Below, piece after piece: positions 1-6,617 of a stretch of 13,602 nt of DNA. This DNA is from a bacterium. GTDB taxonomy: Bacteria > Verrucomicrobiota > Verrucomicrobiia > Limisphaerales > J093. The DNA lies in assembly GCA_021784265.1 (NCBI GenBank), contig JAJXTA010000016.1, positions 1 to 13,602 of the forward strand. The letters are read 5' to 3'. Position 1 is the first letter of the stretch; the number at the start of each line of letters is the position of its first letter. The notes beneath the pieces were generated by a model, which did not search any database, had not been told where the DNA came from, and saw only the letters and a program-made list of their open reading frames with translations. Position numbers and translations under genes: made by a program.

Positions 1-446
1 TCGGCCAAACCGAGCGCCCGGCCAATGAACTCGTCGGGATGGAGACGCAAAAAGGCCTGCGGATGGTTGGTGTGGTGGATCTGGTGGACCCGCAACAGGT
101 GTCCCAACGGGACGCGCTCCTCCAGAATCAAGTCGCGCAGCCCGGGAGAAAAGAGCTCGAGGCTGATCTTGTTCGCCCCGAACTCGACCGGGAGCTCGCT
201 CCCGTTGAGGCGAAGGACGACCTGGCGGAAATAGGCCTCGCCCCATCGTTCGCGGCTGAGGATTTGCAGATGAATGTCGCCGCCGTAGAATTGCTCCAGC
301 GTCGGGGTCATGTCATGCCCGTGCACCAGCAGCGACCGATACGGCTCCGGGACTTCGTCGCCGGGGATGAACTCGGTGTGGGGCGCGGGCCGGCCGGCCT
401 GCGCGCAGAATTCGTCCAAAGGGAAGAGGTGTCGTGCGTTGTTCAT
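1..446 (-). CDS. Chorismate-lyase-like (UbiC/DUF98 fold) protein, 3' end cut off by the window
   Basis: This gene starts at the ATG at 446-444 and stays open through 148 codons to the left edge, so its C-terminus lies outside the window. The visible protein resembles the chorismate pyruvate-lyase superfamily. It has LLVHGHDMTPTLE (residues 39-51), YFRQVVLRLNG (72-82, where R74 aligns by position with the substrate-binding Arg of UbiC), PVEFGANKISLELF (86-99) and PLGHLL (113-118, matching PLGRYL of UbiC). The UbiC catalytic glutamate would lie in the missing part, so activity cannot be judged. Members of the superfamily split chorismate into 4-hydroxybenzoate and pyruvate. No signal peptide is seen, so it is probably cytoplasmic. 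It begins 14 bp after the stop of the radical SAM gene, which suggests co-transcription. No Shine-Dalgarno site is visible. The fold-level match is reasonable; the exact reaction is inferred. Confidence 0.68.
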   Translation of the reverse strand, partial: MNNARHLFPLDEFCAQAGRPAPHTEFIPGDEVPEPYRSLLVHGHDMTPTLEQFYGGDIHLQILSRERWGEAYFRQVVLRLNGSELPVEFGANKISLELFSPGLRDLILEERVPLGHLLRVHQIHHTNHPQAFLRLHPDEFIGRALGLA

Positions 447-460
447 CAGCCAGGGTCTTT

Positions 461-1807
461 TTACACGAAACGAACGTTGCGGTGTTGGGGCAGAAAGAAC
501 TCGTGGAGCAGCCGGTCCACCTGAAGCAGGCCTTCGCGATTGAGCTCGAGACGGTCCGCCGCGACCGTCAGAAACCCCCAGTCGCGCAGGGTCTGGAGCG
601 GCTGGGCAAAGCGCGCGCGAGGGTCCACCCCGAATTTCTCCTGAAAGTAGGAGGCCCGCACGTGGCCGAGCTTGAGCTGCAAGACAAACTCGCGAATCAG
701 GCGCTCCTCCGCCGTAGGGGTCAAGGCTCGAAAAGCGGGAGATTGGCCCTGCTGGACCGCGGCAACGTACGGTTCGAAATCCTGATGGTTCTGGTAATGG
801 GTGCCACCGAGGTGGCCGAATGAGGCCACCCCAAGCGAAAGGAGGTCCGCCCCGGCCCAGAGCCGGTCCCGATAGACGAACCGGGTTCGGGCCGGATTCC
901 GCACCGCCGTGTAGGCGCTGGCGACCGAATAGCCCGCCTGTTCCAACTGCGCGAAGGCGTAGTCCACCCATCCGCGCTTGGTTTCCCAGTCGGCCACCGG
1001 CGCCACGAGTTTGCCCGCGGCTTTCATCTCCTTGTAGATGGTGGTGTTGTACGGGATTTCCATCTGATAGATGGTCACGCTGTCCGGGGCCAGCGCGATG
1101 GTCCGCCGCACGCACTCCTGCCAGCGCTCGGTCGTTTCTTCGACCATCCCCGCGATGAGATCGATGTTGATCTGCGGAAAGTCCAGCGACCGCGCGTACT
1201 CGTAGGCGCGGGCGATTTCCTTGCTGTGGTGGGCGCGACCGTTGATCTCCAGGATGTGATCGTCGAAATGCTCGACCCCGAGGCTCAAGCGCGTGACGCC
1301 CAGGTCGCGAATCGCCTTGAGCTTGTGGTCGGTGAGCGTTCCCGGCTCGCACTCGAACGTGACTTCTTCGGCCGCGTCCCATGGCAGCAGCGCTTTCATG
1401 CCGTCGGTGAGGTGCCGGAGTTGGTCCACCGAGAGGTAAGAAGGAGTGCCGCCGCCAAAATAAACGAACTGCGCCTTCCGTCCGCCGATCAGCGGTTGGG
1501 CGGCGTAAAAGGCCAGCTCCCGCAGGGCGGCTTCGAGATAGCCGCGGATCGCCGCCGAGTCTTTATCGGTATAGACCTTGTAGTAGCAGAAGTGACACCG
1601 CTTGCGGCAAAACGGGATATGCAGATACAAGCCCAGCGGGGTGTCGGGCGCCGGTGGGCGCCGCAGGGCCGCCTGTAACTCGGGCAGATGCTCGGGTCGC
1701 CAGAACGAGAACGGGGGATAATTGGAGACAAAATAGTTGCCGGCGGTGGTGGGCTTGTGCTCGGCGGGTGCGGGCGGCGGGGCGTCCGGTAAGGTGAGGG
1801 TGCTCAT
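461..1807 (-). CDS. Radical SAM protein of the HemN/HemW (coproporphyrinogen III oxidase-like) family
   Basis: This 448-residue protein has the HemN/HemW layout. YLHIPFC (61-67) leads into the Cys-x3-Cys-x2-Cys cluster motif (C67, C71, C74), which ligates the 4Fe-4S cluster that cleaves S-adenosylmethionine. It is followed by FGGGTPS (117-123), ECEPGTLT (152-159), RLSLGVEHFDDHILEINGRAH (173-193, the family's 'GVQS-GRAH' region) and INIDLIAG (213-220). The tail (about 360-440) resembles the HemN C-terminal helical domain. The first 55 residues are Pro/Ala-rich and precede the usual start of the barrel. The sequence after the cluster is FCYYKVYTDK, not the short linker of typical HemN or HemW, so it probably belongs to a side clade with another substrate. 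It lies 30 bp after the propeller gene and 14 bp before the chorismate-lyase-like gene. It is expected to be a cytoplasmic, oxygen-sensitive enzyme. Family is confident; substrate is unknown. Confidence 0.9.
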   Translation of the reverse strand: MSTLTLPDAPPPAPAEHKPTTAGNYFVSNYPPFSFWRPEHLPELQAALRRPPAPDTPLGLYLHIPFCRKRCHFCYYKVYTDKDSAAIRGYLEAALRELAFYAAQPLIGGRKAQFVYFGGGTPSYLSVDQLRHLTDGMKALLPWDAAEEVTFECEPGTLTDHKLKAIRDLGVTRLSLGVEHFDDHILEINGRAHHSKEIARAYEYARSLDFPQINIDLIAGMVEETTERWQECVRRTIALAPDSVTIYQMEIPYNTTIYKEMKAAGKLVAPVADWETKRGWVDYAFAQLEQAGYSVASAYTAVRNPARTRFVYRDRLWAGADLLSLGVASFGHLGGTHYQNHQDFEPYVAAVQQGQSPAFRALTPTAEERLIREFVLQLKLGHVRASYFQEKFGVDPRARFAQPLQTLRDWGFLTVAADRLELNREGLLQVDRLLHEFFLPQHRNVRFV

Positions 1808-1837
1808 CGAGTCAGGGAGGGGTTGCGGTTGCCCGGG

Positions 1838-3025
1838 CTATTCCGGCTTGCGGCCAAAGGCGTACACGTTGCCATCGTCGGCGCCGATCAGGATTTTGCC
1901 ATCGACCACCGCCGGGGAGCTGCCGACCGGCTGCCCCAGGTCGTAGGACCACACCCGCTGGCCGTCGGCCAAAGCGACCATATAGACGCGGCCATCGTCG
2001 GAGCCGAACACGACCTTATCTCCGGCGATGACCGGTGAGCTATCGACCTTGCCCTGGGTGGCAAAGGCCCAGAGGGGCTGGCCATCCGCGCGGCGGACAC
2101 AATGGAGGCGCTTGTCCCGGCCCCCGAACACCACTCGGTCGCGCGCCAGGGCGGGTGAGGAGAAGTAGGGGAAATCGCGGTCATGAAAACCCCAGACCTT
2201 TTTGCCGGCCGTGAGGTCCACGCACTGGAACTCGTTCTCATAATGGCCGAAGTAGGCCCGGTTGTCCGCCAGGGCCACCGACCCCGCCACGTACGCCCCC
2301 GCCTCGACTTCCTTGACCTTCTGGCCATCCGCCAGCGCGATCACGTGCAAGAGGGCGTCACAGCCACCAAACACGGTCTGGCCTCCGGCGACCGCGGGCG
2401 AACCGTTAATGTAGTTGCCAGTCTCGAACACCCAGTTGCTCTTGCCGGTGGCCGCGTCCACGCAGTGCAGTTTGAAATCGTAGCTTCCGACCAGAATCCA
2501 CGGCACGCCCCCTTTGGGCGCAGGCACCCAGTTGGGCGCGCCCAGAATCCGGTCGCCGGTGGTGTACTTCCAGCGGACCCGGCCGGTGGCGGCGTCCACC
2601 GCGTAGAGGGAGGCGTCGCTCGATCCGGCATAAACCACGCCCCGCAGGAGCAATGGCGAGGACTCGACCGGCCCGCCGGTCTTCAACTCCCACACCTGCT
2701 TGCCGGTGGCCAAGTCCAGGGCATAGAGCTTGCCGTCGTCCGATCCGATGTAGGCGCGCCCCGCCCCCACAGCGGCGGTGCACTTCACCGGGCCTTCGGA
2801 CTTGAAGGTCCAGAGCAAGCTTGGGGCCGCGGGCAAAGCGCATCCGGCCACGCCCCAGAGGGCCGGATCGCCGCGGAACATGGGCCAAGCATCCCCCGGG
2901 GCGGACTCCGCGACCACGGCCACAGCCATCACGGCGAGCAGGGCCGCGCCGAGCCACCGATACTTGCGCCCGGCGAGACGCCCCGCCGCCGGGCCCGCCG
3001 TTGATGTCCGGTGTCTGGCCTTCAT
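1838..3025 (-). CDS. Exported PQQ-type (BamB-like) eight-repeat beta-propeller protein
   Basis: This is a 395-residue protein. A basic N-terminus (to about residue 23) is followed by a hydrophobic segment (about 24-40) that acts as a signal peptide or anchor. The mature part opens with WPMFRGD (47-53), a start often seen in planctomycete and verrucomicrobial PQQ-repeat proteins. Eight repeats of the form 'VYxGSxDGxLYAxDxxTGxxxW' can be counted, with their strands at about 91-104, 131-144, 177-190, 217-230, 257-270, 298-311, 338-351 and 378-391. This is enough for a closed eight-bladed propeller like BamB or the PQQ-dehydrogenase core. No quinoprotein dehydrogenase active-site domain or cytochrome domain is present, so a binding or scaffold role outside the cytoplasm is more likely than catalysis. 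It is the first gene of a probable three-gene operon; a promoter-like sequence lies upstream at 3079-3107. Its role in that operon is unknown. Confidence 0.88.
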   Translation of the reverse strand: MKARHRTSTAGPAAGRLAGRKYRWLGAALLAVMAVAVVAESAPGDAWPMFRGDPALWGVAGCALPAAPSLLWTFKSEGPVKCTAAVGAGRAYIGSDDGKLYALDLATGKQVWELKTGGPVESSPLLLRGVVYAGSSDASLYAVDAATGRVRWKYTTGDRILGAPNWVPAPKGGVPWILVGSYDFKLHCVDAATGKSNWVFETGNYINGSPAVAGGQTVFGGCDALLHVIALADGQKVKEVEAGAYVAGSVALADNRAYFGHYENEFQCVDLTAGKKVWGFHDRDFPYFSSPALARDRVVFGGRDKRLHCVRRADGQPLWAFATQGKVDSSPVIAGDKVVFGSDDGRVYMVALADGQRVWSYDLGQPVGSSPAVVDGKILIGADDGNVYAFGRKPE

Positions 3026-3078
3026 CGACTCATTCGCCTGCGACGCGCGCCGACCGATCTCTATTCATTAACGCCGTC

Positions 3079-3107
3079 AATATCCATCAGCATGAAAACT
3101 ATGGCAA
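3079..3107 (-). promoter_or_regulatory. Candidate sigma-70-type promoter for the propeller/radical SAM operon
   Basis: On the minus strand TTGCCA (3107-3102, 5 of 6 to TTGACA) is followed after exactly 17 bp by GATATT (3084-3079, 4 of 6 to TATAAT). Transcription would begin near 3072 and leave a leader of about 47 nt before the ATG at 3025. The site lies in an AT-rich island within otherwise very GC-rich DNA, which supports it. The evidence is from matching hexamers only. Confidence 0.33.
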
Positions 3108-3325
3108 GGGAAAATCGTACCTATACGTATAATTCTGGCCCGGCGGGGCCGCCTGGACTCGCCCGATCTCCCCGAACCTCCCGCGACCGCTCCGCCTGGC
3201 CTGGCGCGGCGTTCGCGCGTGGGGCCTGCGGCTTGCCGGGAAGCCCGCCCTGGCAAGGCCGGGCGCGGGGAGGCCCCGGGTTGGCGGACGGCGGTCGGTC
3301 AGTGGCGCGCGGGCCGTGAACACGC

Positions 3326-3365
3326 CGTACAAAACTTTGTCCCGATCGGGACAAAGTTTTGTACG
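3326..3365. repeat. Perfect 40-bp palindrome; possible bidirectional terminator or dispersed extragenic repeat
   Basis: The left arm CGTACAAAACTTTGTCCCGA is followed directly by its exact reverse complement, so all 40 bases pair with no spacer. The centre is CCCGATCGGG. Read on either strand it has the order A-tract, GC-containing stem, T-tract (AAAA, CTTTGTCCC, GATC, GGGACAAAG, TTTT), which fits a bidirectional intrinsic terminator with a short U-tract. It lies 44 bp beyond the stop of the phospholipase-like gene, where a terminator would be expected. The hexamer ACACGC occurs on both sides (3320-3325 and 3371-3376). A dispersed REP-like element or a protein-binding site are the alternatives. 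Confidence 0.85.
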
Positions 3366-3408
3366 CTCGGACACGCGCGCTGTCCGGGGTCGGAATCGGG
3401 CCCGAAGG

Positions 3409-4821
3409 CTACTTGGTCTCGCCGGCCTGGAAGATCACCCAGGGCTCGGAGGGCCGGCTCTTAAGCACGCCGCGCATCCAGTCGAACTGCGGATGGCGGG
3501 CCAGGAACTGCGGAGCGTCGAACGGGCGGCCGCAGGCGGCACCCCAGCGGGCGGCAAACGCCATCTTCTTCGCCAGAGTGGCATCGACCACCTTGCCGTC
3601 GAAAGTGCCCGCGGGGCTGAAGGGTTCGCCCGGCCAATCACCCCAGGCGTGCCCCTCCAGCTCGAAGTGCCCGCAGAGCGAATGGGCGCCGGGGCGGGTC
3701 TTACCGCGCATCGAATCAAAATGATCCGCCTCGAACTTCTCGGCGAGATGCAAGTCGATCTTGCCGGCGTATTGGCGCATGAGTTGTTTCCAGCGGACAC
3801 GGCGCGCGACGGAGGACTCGCGGATGTCGGTTTCTTTGGCGCTGGTCTCCAGCCGGAGGATCTTCGGGTCCTCCGCCACGTTCGAGCCCAGGAAGCAACC
3901 GTCCCGCTTCTTCTCGAAGCCGACGTAGTGCAGGCCCAATTCCAGGCGGGCGATCTCGCCGCGGTTCACGTCGCCTAACAACCAGGCGTTGGCGTAGCCA
4001 CCGTTGTTGCCTTTCTTGACGATGGCACACCATTCGTCGATCGAGTCGGCGTCCTGGGTAGCGCGACGCATCCGGGCGAATTCAGGGACGCCGTTGGTGT
4101 CAAAGCCATCAAAATGCCCAATGGTGGTTTCCGAGCCAACCAATCCGGCGTCCGTCACGAAAAAGTCCGTCCCGCTGTGGATCCAGCCAGGGGCGGTCTG
4201 CATCAAAATGCGGTGGCCGTGGGCCGGTTGAAGGTCGAGAATGACATCAAAATCGGCTTCGGGATAATCGACCATCGAGTTGTGCCCGAGGACCACGCCG
4301 CCATCGGCCGTCAGATGGCCGATGGCGATGAAGGAGCTGCAAGATTCTTTGACCGGCGAGGCGGCGTCGGGGTTGAGCTTCTTTTTCTCCTCCGGCCACC
4401 AATAACCCGACAGCTCGAAGTAGGCGTTGTCGGCGATCAGGTCGTCCCGGGAGATGCGCGCCTGGCCGGCCGCCCGGAGGCCCTCGACAATGCCGTCCAA
4501 CTCGGCCAGCAGCTCCGGGTCAATCCGCGAAGTGAACATGGCGCGGGCGCGCTCACACAGCCAGCTCCACTCCATGCTCGTGCTGTACGTCCACAGCACC
4601 CGGCGGACCCGCAACGACTCGGCGATCTCCGGAGCCAGCCGGTAGCCGTATTGGAATCCGCGTTCCCGAGCCTCGCCCTGGATATGAAGGTAGATCCATC
4701 CGCCGCGCTCGTGGCGTTCCGCCTCCCGCACCCAGCCTTGCTCGGCATCGGAGAGGGCGGCCGCACTGGCGGACAGTGTCATCACGACGGAGAGAAACAA
4801 AATCGCGCATCGGGTTTTCAT
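3409..4821 (-). CDS. Secreted phospholipase B-like / C45-type Ntn hydrolase
   Basis: This 470-residue protein has a clean signal peptide (residues 1-22, ending in SASAAA). The N-terminal part contains GWIYLHIQGEARERGFQYG (41-59), a segment typical of phospholipase B-like and C45 acyl-transferase proteins. The likely nucleophile is C161 in ESCSSFIA, followed by TADGGVVLGHNSMVDY (171-186). This is the conserved 'CSSF..T.DG..v.gHN' signature of N-terminal nucleophile hydrolases that free their Cys by self-cleavage. GNNGGYANAWLLGD (271-284) matches the family's downstream Asn-rich block. Members hydrolyse amide or ester bonds, including lipid acyl chains; the substrate cannot be read from sequence. 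The protein is probably periplasmic or secreted. It lies 122 bp downstream of the GDPD gene on the same strand, so joint lipid breakdown is plausible. A different C45 amidase role is the main alternative. Confidence 0.78.
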   Translation of the reverse strand: MKTRCAILFLSVVMTLSASAAALSDAEQGWVREAERHERGGWIYLHIQGEARERGFQYGYRLAPEIAESLRVRRVLWTYSTSMEWSWLCERARAMFTSRIDPELLAELDGIVEGLRAAGQARISRDDLIADNAYFELSGYWWPEEKKKLNPDAASPVKESCSSFIAIGHLTADGGVVLGHNSMVDYPEADFDVILDLQPAHGHRILMQTAPGWIHSGTDFFVTDAGLVGSETTIGHFDGFDTNGVPEFARMRRATQDADSIDEWCAIVKKGNNGGYANAWLLGDVNRGEIARLELGLHYVGFEKKRDGCFLGSNVAEDPKILRLETSAKETDIRESSVARRVRWKQLMRQYAGKIDLHLAEKFEADHFDSMRGKTRPGAHSLCGHFELEGHAWGDWPGEPFSPAGTFDGKVVDATLAKKMAFAARWGAACGRPFDAPQFLARHPQFDWMRGVLKSRPSEPWVIFQAGETK

Positions 4822-4866
4822 AAAGCAGCGCCACGCTGGGCATCGGACTGAACCGCGTCACGGACC

Positions 4867-4894
4867 ATTCTAAGCGAGCCGGACGGCCCGTCAC
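4867..4894 (-). promoter_or_regulatory. Weak candidate promoter for the phospholipase-like gene
   Basis: On the minus strand GTGACG (4894-4889, 4 of 6 to TTGACA) and TAGAAT (4872-4867, 5 of 6 to TATAAT) are separated by 16 bp. Transcription would begin near 4860, about 40 nt before the ATG at 4821. It overlaps one arm of the hairpin at 4891-4914. The match is modest, and read-through from the upstream GDPD gene is equally possible. Confidence 0.25.
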
Positions 4895-4914
4895 GCCCAA
4901 AGCAGCGGGCGTGA
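4891..4914 (-). terminator. Hairpin after the GDPD gene; possible weak terminator or mRNA-stabilising stem
   Basis: TCACGCCC (4891-4898) and GGGCGTGA (4907-4914) form a perfect 8-bp stem with an 8-nt loop, 29 bp downstream of the GDPD stop. There is no T-tract on either side, so it is not a standard intrinsic terminator. It may end or stabilise the upstream transcript. Confidence 0.35.
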
Positions 4915-4943
4915 TCCACTCCATCATTCGCTCGGTCGATGGC

Positions 4944-6617
4944 CTACCGTCCCGCCCGCGGCAACACCAGCGCCCAAGGGGCGGCACGCTGCAGCGCCAG
5001 GTGATTCTCCTCGGTGGGACGGTCGAGGCATTCCTCGAGCGCTGTGCCCCGGACCGCGGGGTTGGGATGGCGCAACAAGCGAGCGATTTCGTCCCACGCC
5101 AAGCGTTGGCGCAACAGGGCTTTGGTGGCGTCCTCGAACCAGGGCGGGGCGTAGGCGCGCGCTCGGGCCTCGGGGAAGCTGACATAGGCACGGAGAAAGC
5201 GCTTGGCCGCGGCACACGGCAGGTCGCCCAGGGCGGGCAACAGGTACATCTTGAACGGAAAATCGGCCCACACCACCGGATAGCCGGCCAGCGCCGGCGC
5301 GACGACCCGGCGCAGGTCCGGGTCGATCCGGCGGAAGGCCTCGACAAGGGCCGGCGCCGCCTCGGTGGCCCCGAGCTTGCCCAGGGCGCGGGCGGCCAGC
5401 GCCCCATCCAAGCCGTGGTAACGCCAGTCCCGGTCCAAGGCGCGATGCCGGACCGCAGCCCCCAACAACCCGACCACGGGGCGCGAGGTGGCGCGCAACC
5501 GGCCCAGGCGCTGGGCCGCCCAGGCGCGTTTGACGATCCGGGCATGGCGGACCAGCTCCTCATGGGCGTTACCGCCGAACTGGTCGGCTTCAGGAAAGTC
5601 CGCGGCGAGGATGGCGGTTAAGGCGGGAACCGAGGTGGCGTCGGGCCAAGCATCCAGGACCCGCACCAAGGCGGCGGGGCTGAACTCATTGGTCGGCGGT
5701 GGCGGCGGCGGTCCCGCCGCTCTGACGGTCAGCCGAAACCGCCGGTCGAAGGCCACCGGCCGGTACGGCGGGCGGTGCAGGACCATCGCCGCCACGCGCG
5801 GGTCGTCCACGAGAATGAGTTGGCCCGGGAGGTCGAGCATGGCGCGCACCGCCACCGGGTCCATGTCCCGGCGTTGATCATAGAGACCGGGTCCCTTGTA
5901 GGCGAGCAGGTGCAACGCCGGATGCCTCAGCAGACCGCTCGCGTTGGACCGATTCACCATTACCACTTGGTCCCAGGCATCCGCGGCGTCCAACAACTGT
6001 GCGATGTCCCCCTCCAGCCCCGGCTCTTTGAGGTCCAGATGCAGGAGCATGGCCCGCTGCCGCGCCAGGTTCAACAGGCCGGCAAAGGTCGGGGTCGCGC
6101 CCGCCAAGTCGCGCCCAAAGGCGACCTGCGGGCGCAGCGCCACCACTTCGCGGTACGTGAGCAGATTGATCGGACCAAACCCGTCGGTGGCCCGCTCGAG
6201 GGTGTCATCGTGGAACAGCACCAGCACGCCGTCGCGGGTGCGGCGCACGTCCACCTCGCAGCCATCGGCCCCGTAATCCATCGCCGCCGCATAAGCCGCG
6301 AGGGTGTTCTCGGGCGCGAACGCCGCGGCGCCGCGGTGCACCAGGAGTACCGGGCCTTGTCGGCGCCGCGCCACCCGTTCATGGCGTGTCGCCCGCTCGC
6401 TCGCGGTCTCGGTGCCAAGCTGGTCGGGCGAAGCGACGACTGCTTCCTGGTCACCGGCGCGGGCCACCAGCCAGAGCAGCCCCAAAGCAAGACACCAAGG
6501 CACGCGGCGTCGTCGCGGCCGACGACGGCAGGGCGTGGCCGACCGCGCACGCCACCACCCCGCCTCCCCTGCCCCGGGTTGGGTCAACTCCGAGCTGTTG
6601 GACCACGCGCCCTTCAA
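4944..6617 (-). CDS. Membrane-anchored or exported glycerophosphodiester phosphodiesterase with C-terminal HEAT-like repeats
   Basis: The N-terminal half is a GDPD catalytic domain. It has VHRGAAAFAPENT (residues 93-105, with H94, R95 and E103), CEVDVRRTRDG (120-130, with E121 and D123), LFHDDTLERATD (134-145, with H136) and LDLKEP (194-199, with K197). These are the metal-binding and catalytic residues of enzymes that release glycerol 3-phosphate from glycerophosphodiesters. A basic stretch (31-38) and a hydrophobic segment (39-53) act as a signal or anchor. After a run of six prolines (303-308) comes an alpha-helical region (about 313-545) with HEAT-like repeats, clearest at 405-428. The usual enzyme is about 250-300 residues, so the C-terminal half is an added module. 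The assigned start is a TTG overlapping the TGA of the serine hydrolase (TTGA). A downstream GTG at codon 39 would also give a good signal peptide. The domain call is secure; the start is not. Confidence 0.88.
   Translation of the reverse strand: MKGAWSNSSELTQPGAGEAGWWRARSATPCRRRPRRRRVPWCLALGLLWLVARAGDQEAVVASPDQLGTETASERATRHERVARRRQGPVLLVHRGAAAFAPENTLAAYAAAMDYGADGCEVDVRRTRDGVLVLFHDDTLERATDGFGPINLLTYREVVALRPQVAFGRDLAGATPTFAGLLNLARQRAMLLHLDLKEPGLEGDIAQLLDAADAWDQVVMVNRSNASGLLRHPALHLLAYKGPGLYDQRRDMDPVAVRAMLDLPGQLILVDDPRVAAMVLHRPPYRPVAFDRRFRLTVRAAGPPPPPPTNEFSPAALVRVLDAWPDATSVPALTAILAADFPEADQFGGNAHEELVRHARIVKRAWAAQRLGRLRATSRPVVGLLGAAVRHRALDRDWRYHGLDGALAARALGKLGATEAAPALVEAFRRIDPDLRRVVAPALAGYPVVWADFPFKMYLLPALGDLPCAAAKRFLRAYVSFPEARARAYAPPWFEDATKALLRQRLAWDEIARLLRHPNPAVRGTALEECLDRPTEENHLALQRAAPWALVLPRAGR

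Larger units (their letters stand above)
3026..3408. other. 383-bp intergenic spacer: AT-rich island, GC-rich stretch and palindromes
   Basis: No convincing gene lies here. Bases 3061-3135 are AT-rich and hold the minus-strand promoter candidate. They also hold a perfect 10-bp palindrome TATACGTATA (3122-3131), which overlaps a consensus TATAAT on the plus strand (3128-3133). No matching plus-strand -35 hexamer was found. Bases 3136-3320 are extremely GC-rich with small inverted repeats: GGCCC/GGGCC at 3137-3150, and CTTGCCGGG/CCTGGCAAG at 3232-3257 with one G-U pair and an 8-nt loop. The perfect 40-bp palindrome at 3326-3365 follows, then a weaker CGGACA/TGTCCG inverted repeat (3368-3386). 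Short reading frames crossing the region show no recognisable protein features. The strand of any transcript here is unknown. Confidence 0.7.

Noticed and set aside
2183..3004. 273-codon plus-strand frame opposite the propeller gene
   Set aside because: It lies antisense to eight well-formed PQQ-type repeats and has no family features; long antisense frames are expected at this GC content.
3137..3150. GGCCC/GGGCC inverted repeat as an intrinsic terminator
   Set aside because: The stem is only 5 bp, has no T-tract on either strand, and such repeats are common by chance in this GC-rich stretch.
3099..3374. 91-codon minus-strand reading frame in the spacer
   Set aside because: It begins inside the 40-bp palindrome, is rich in Arg/Pro/Gly as expected from random GC-rich DNA, and has no recognisable motif or ribosome-binding site.
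4553..5563. 336-codon minus-strand frame overlapping the GDPD and phospholipase-like genes
   Set aside because: It is out of frame with two genes that have clear catalytic motifs, and its composition (Arg, Pro, Ser, Trp) is typical of a shadow frame in high-GC DNA.
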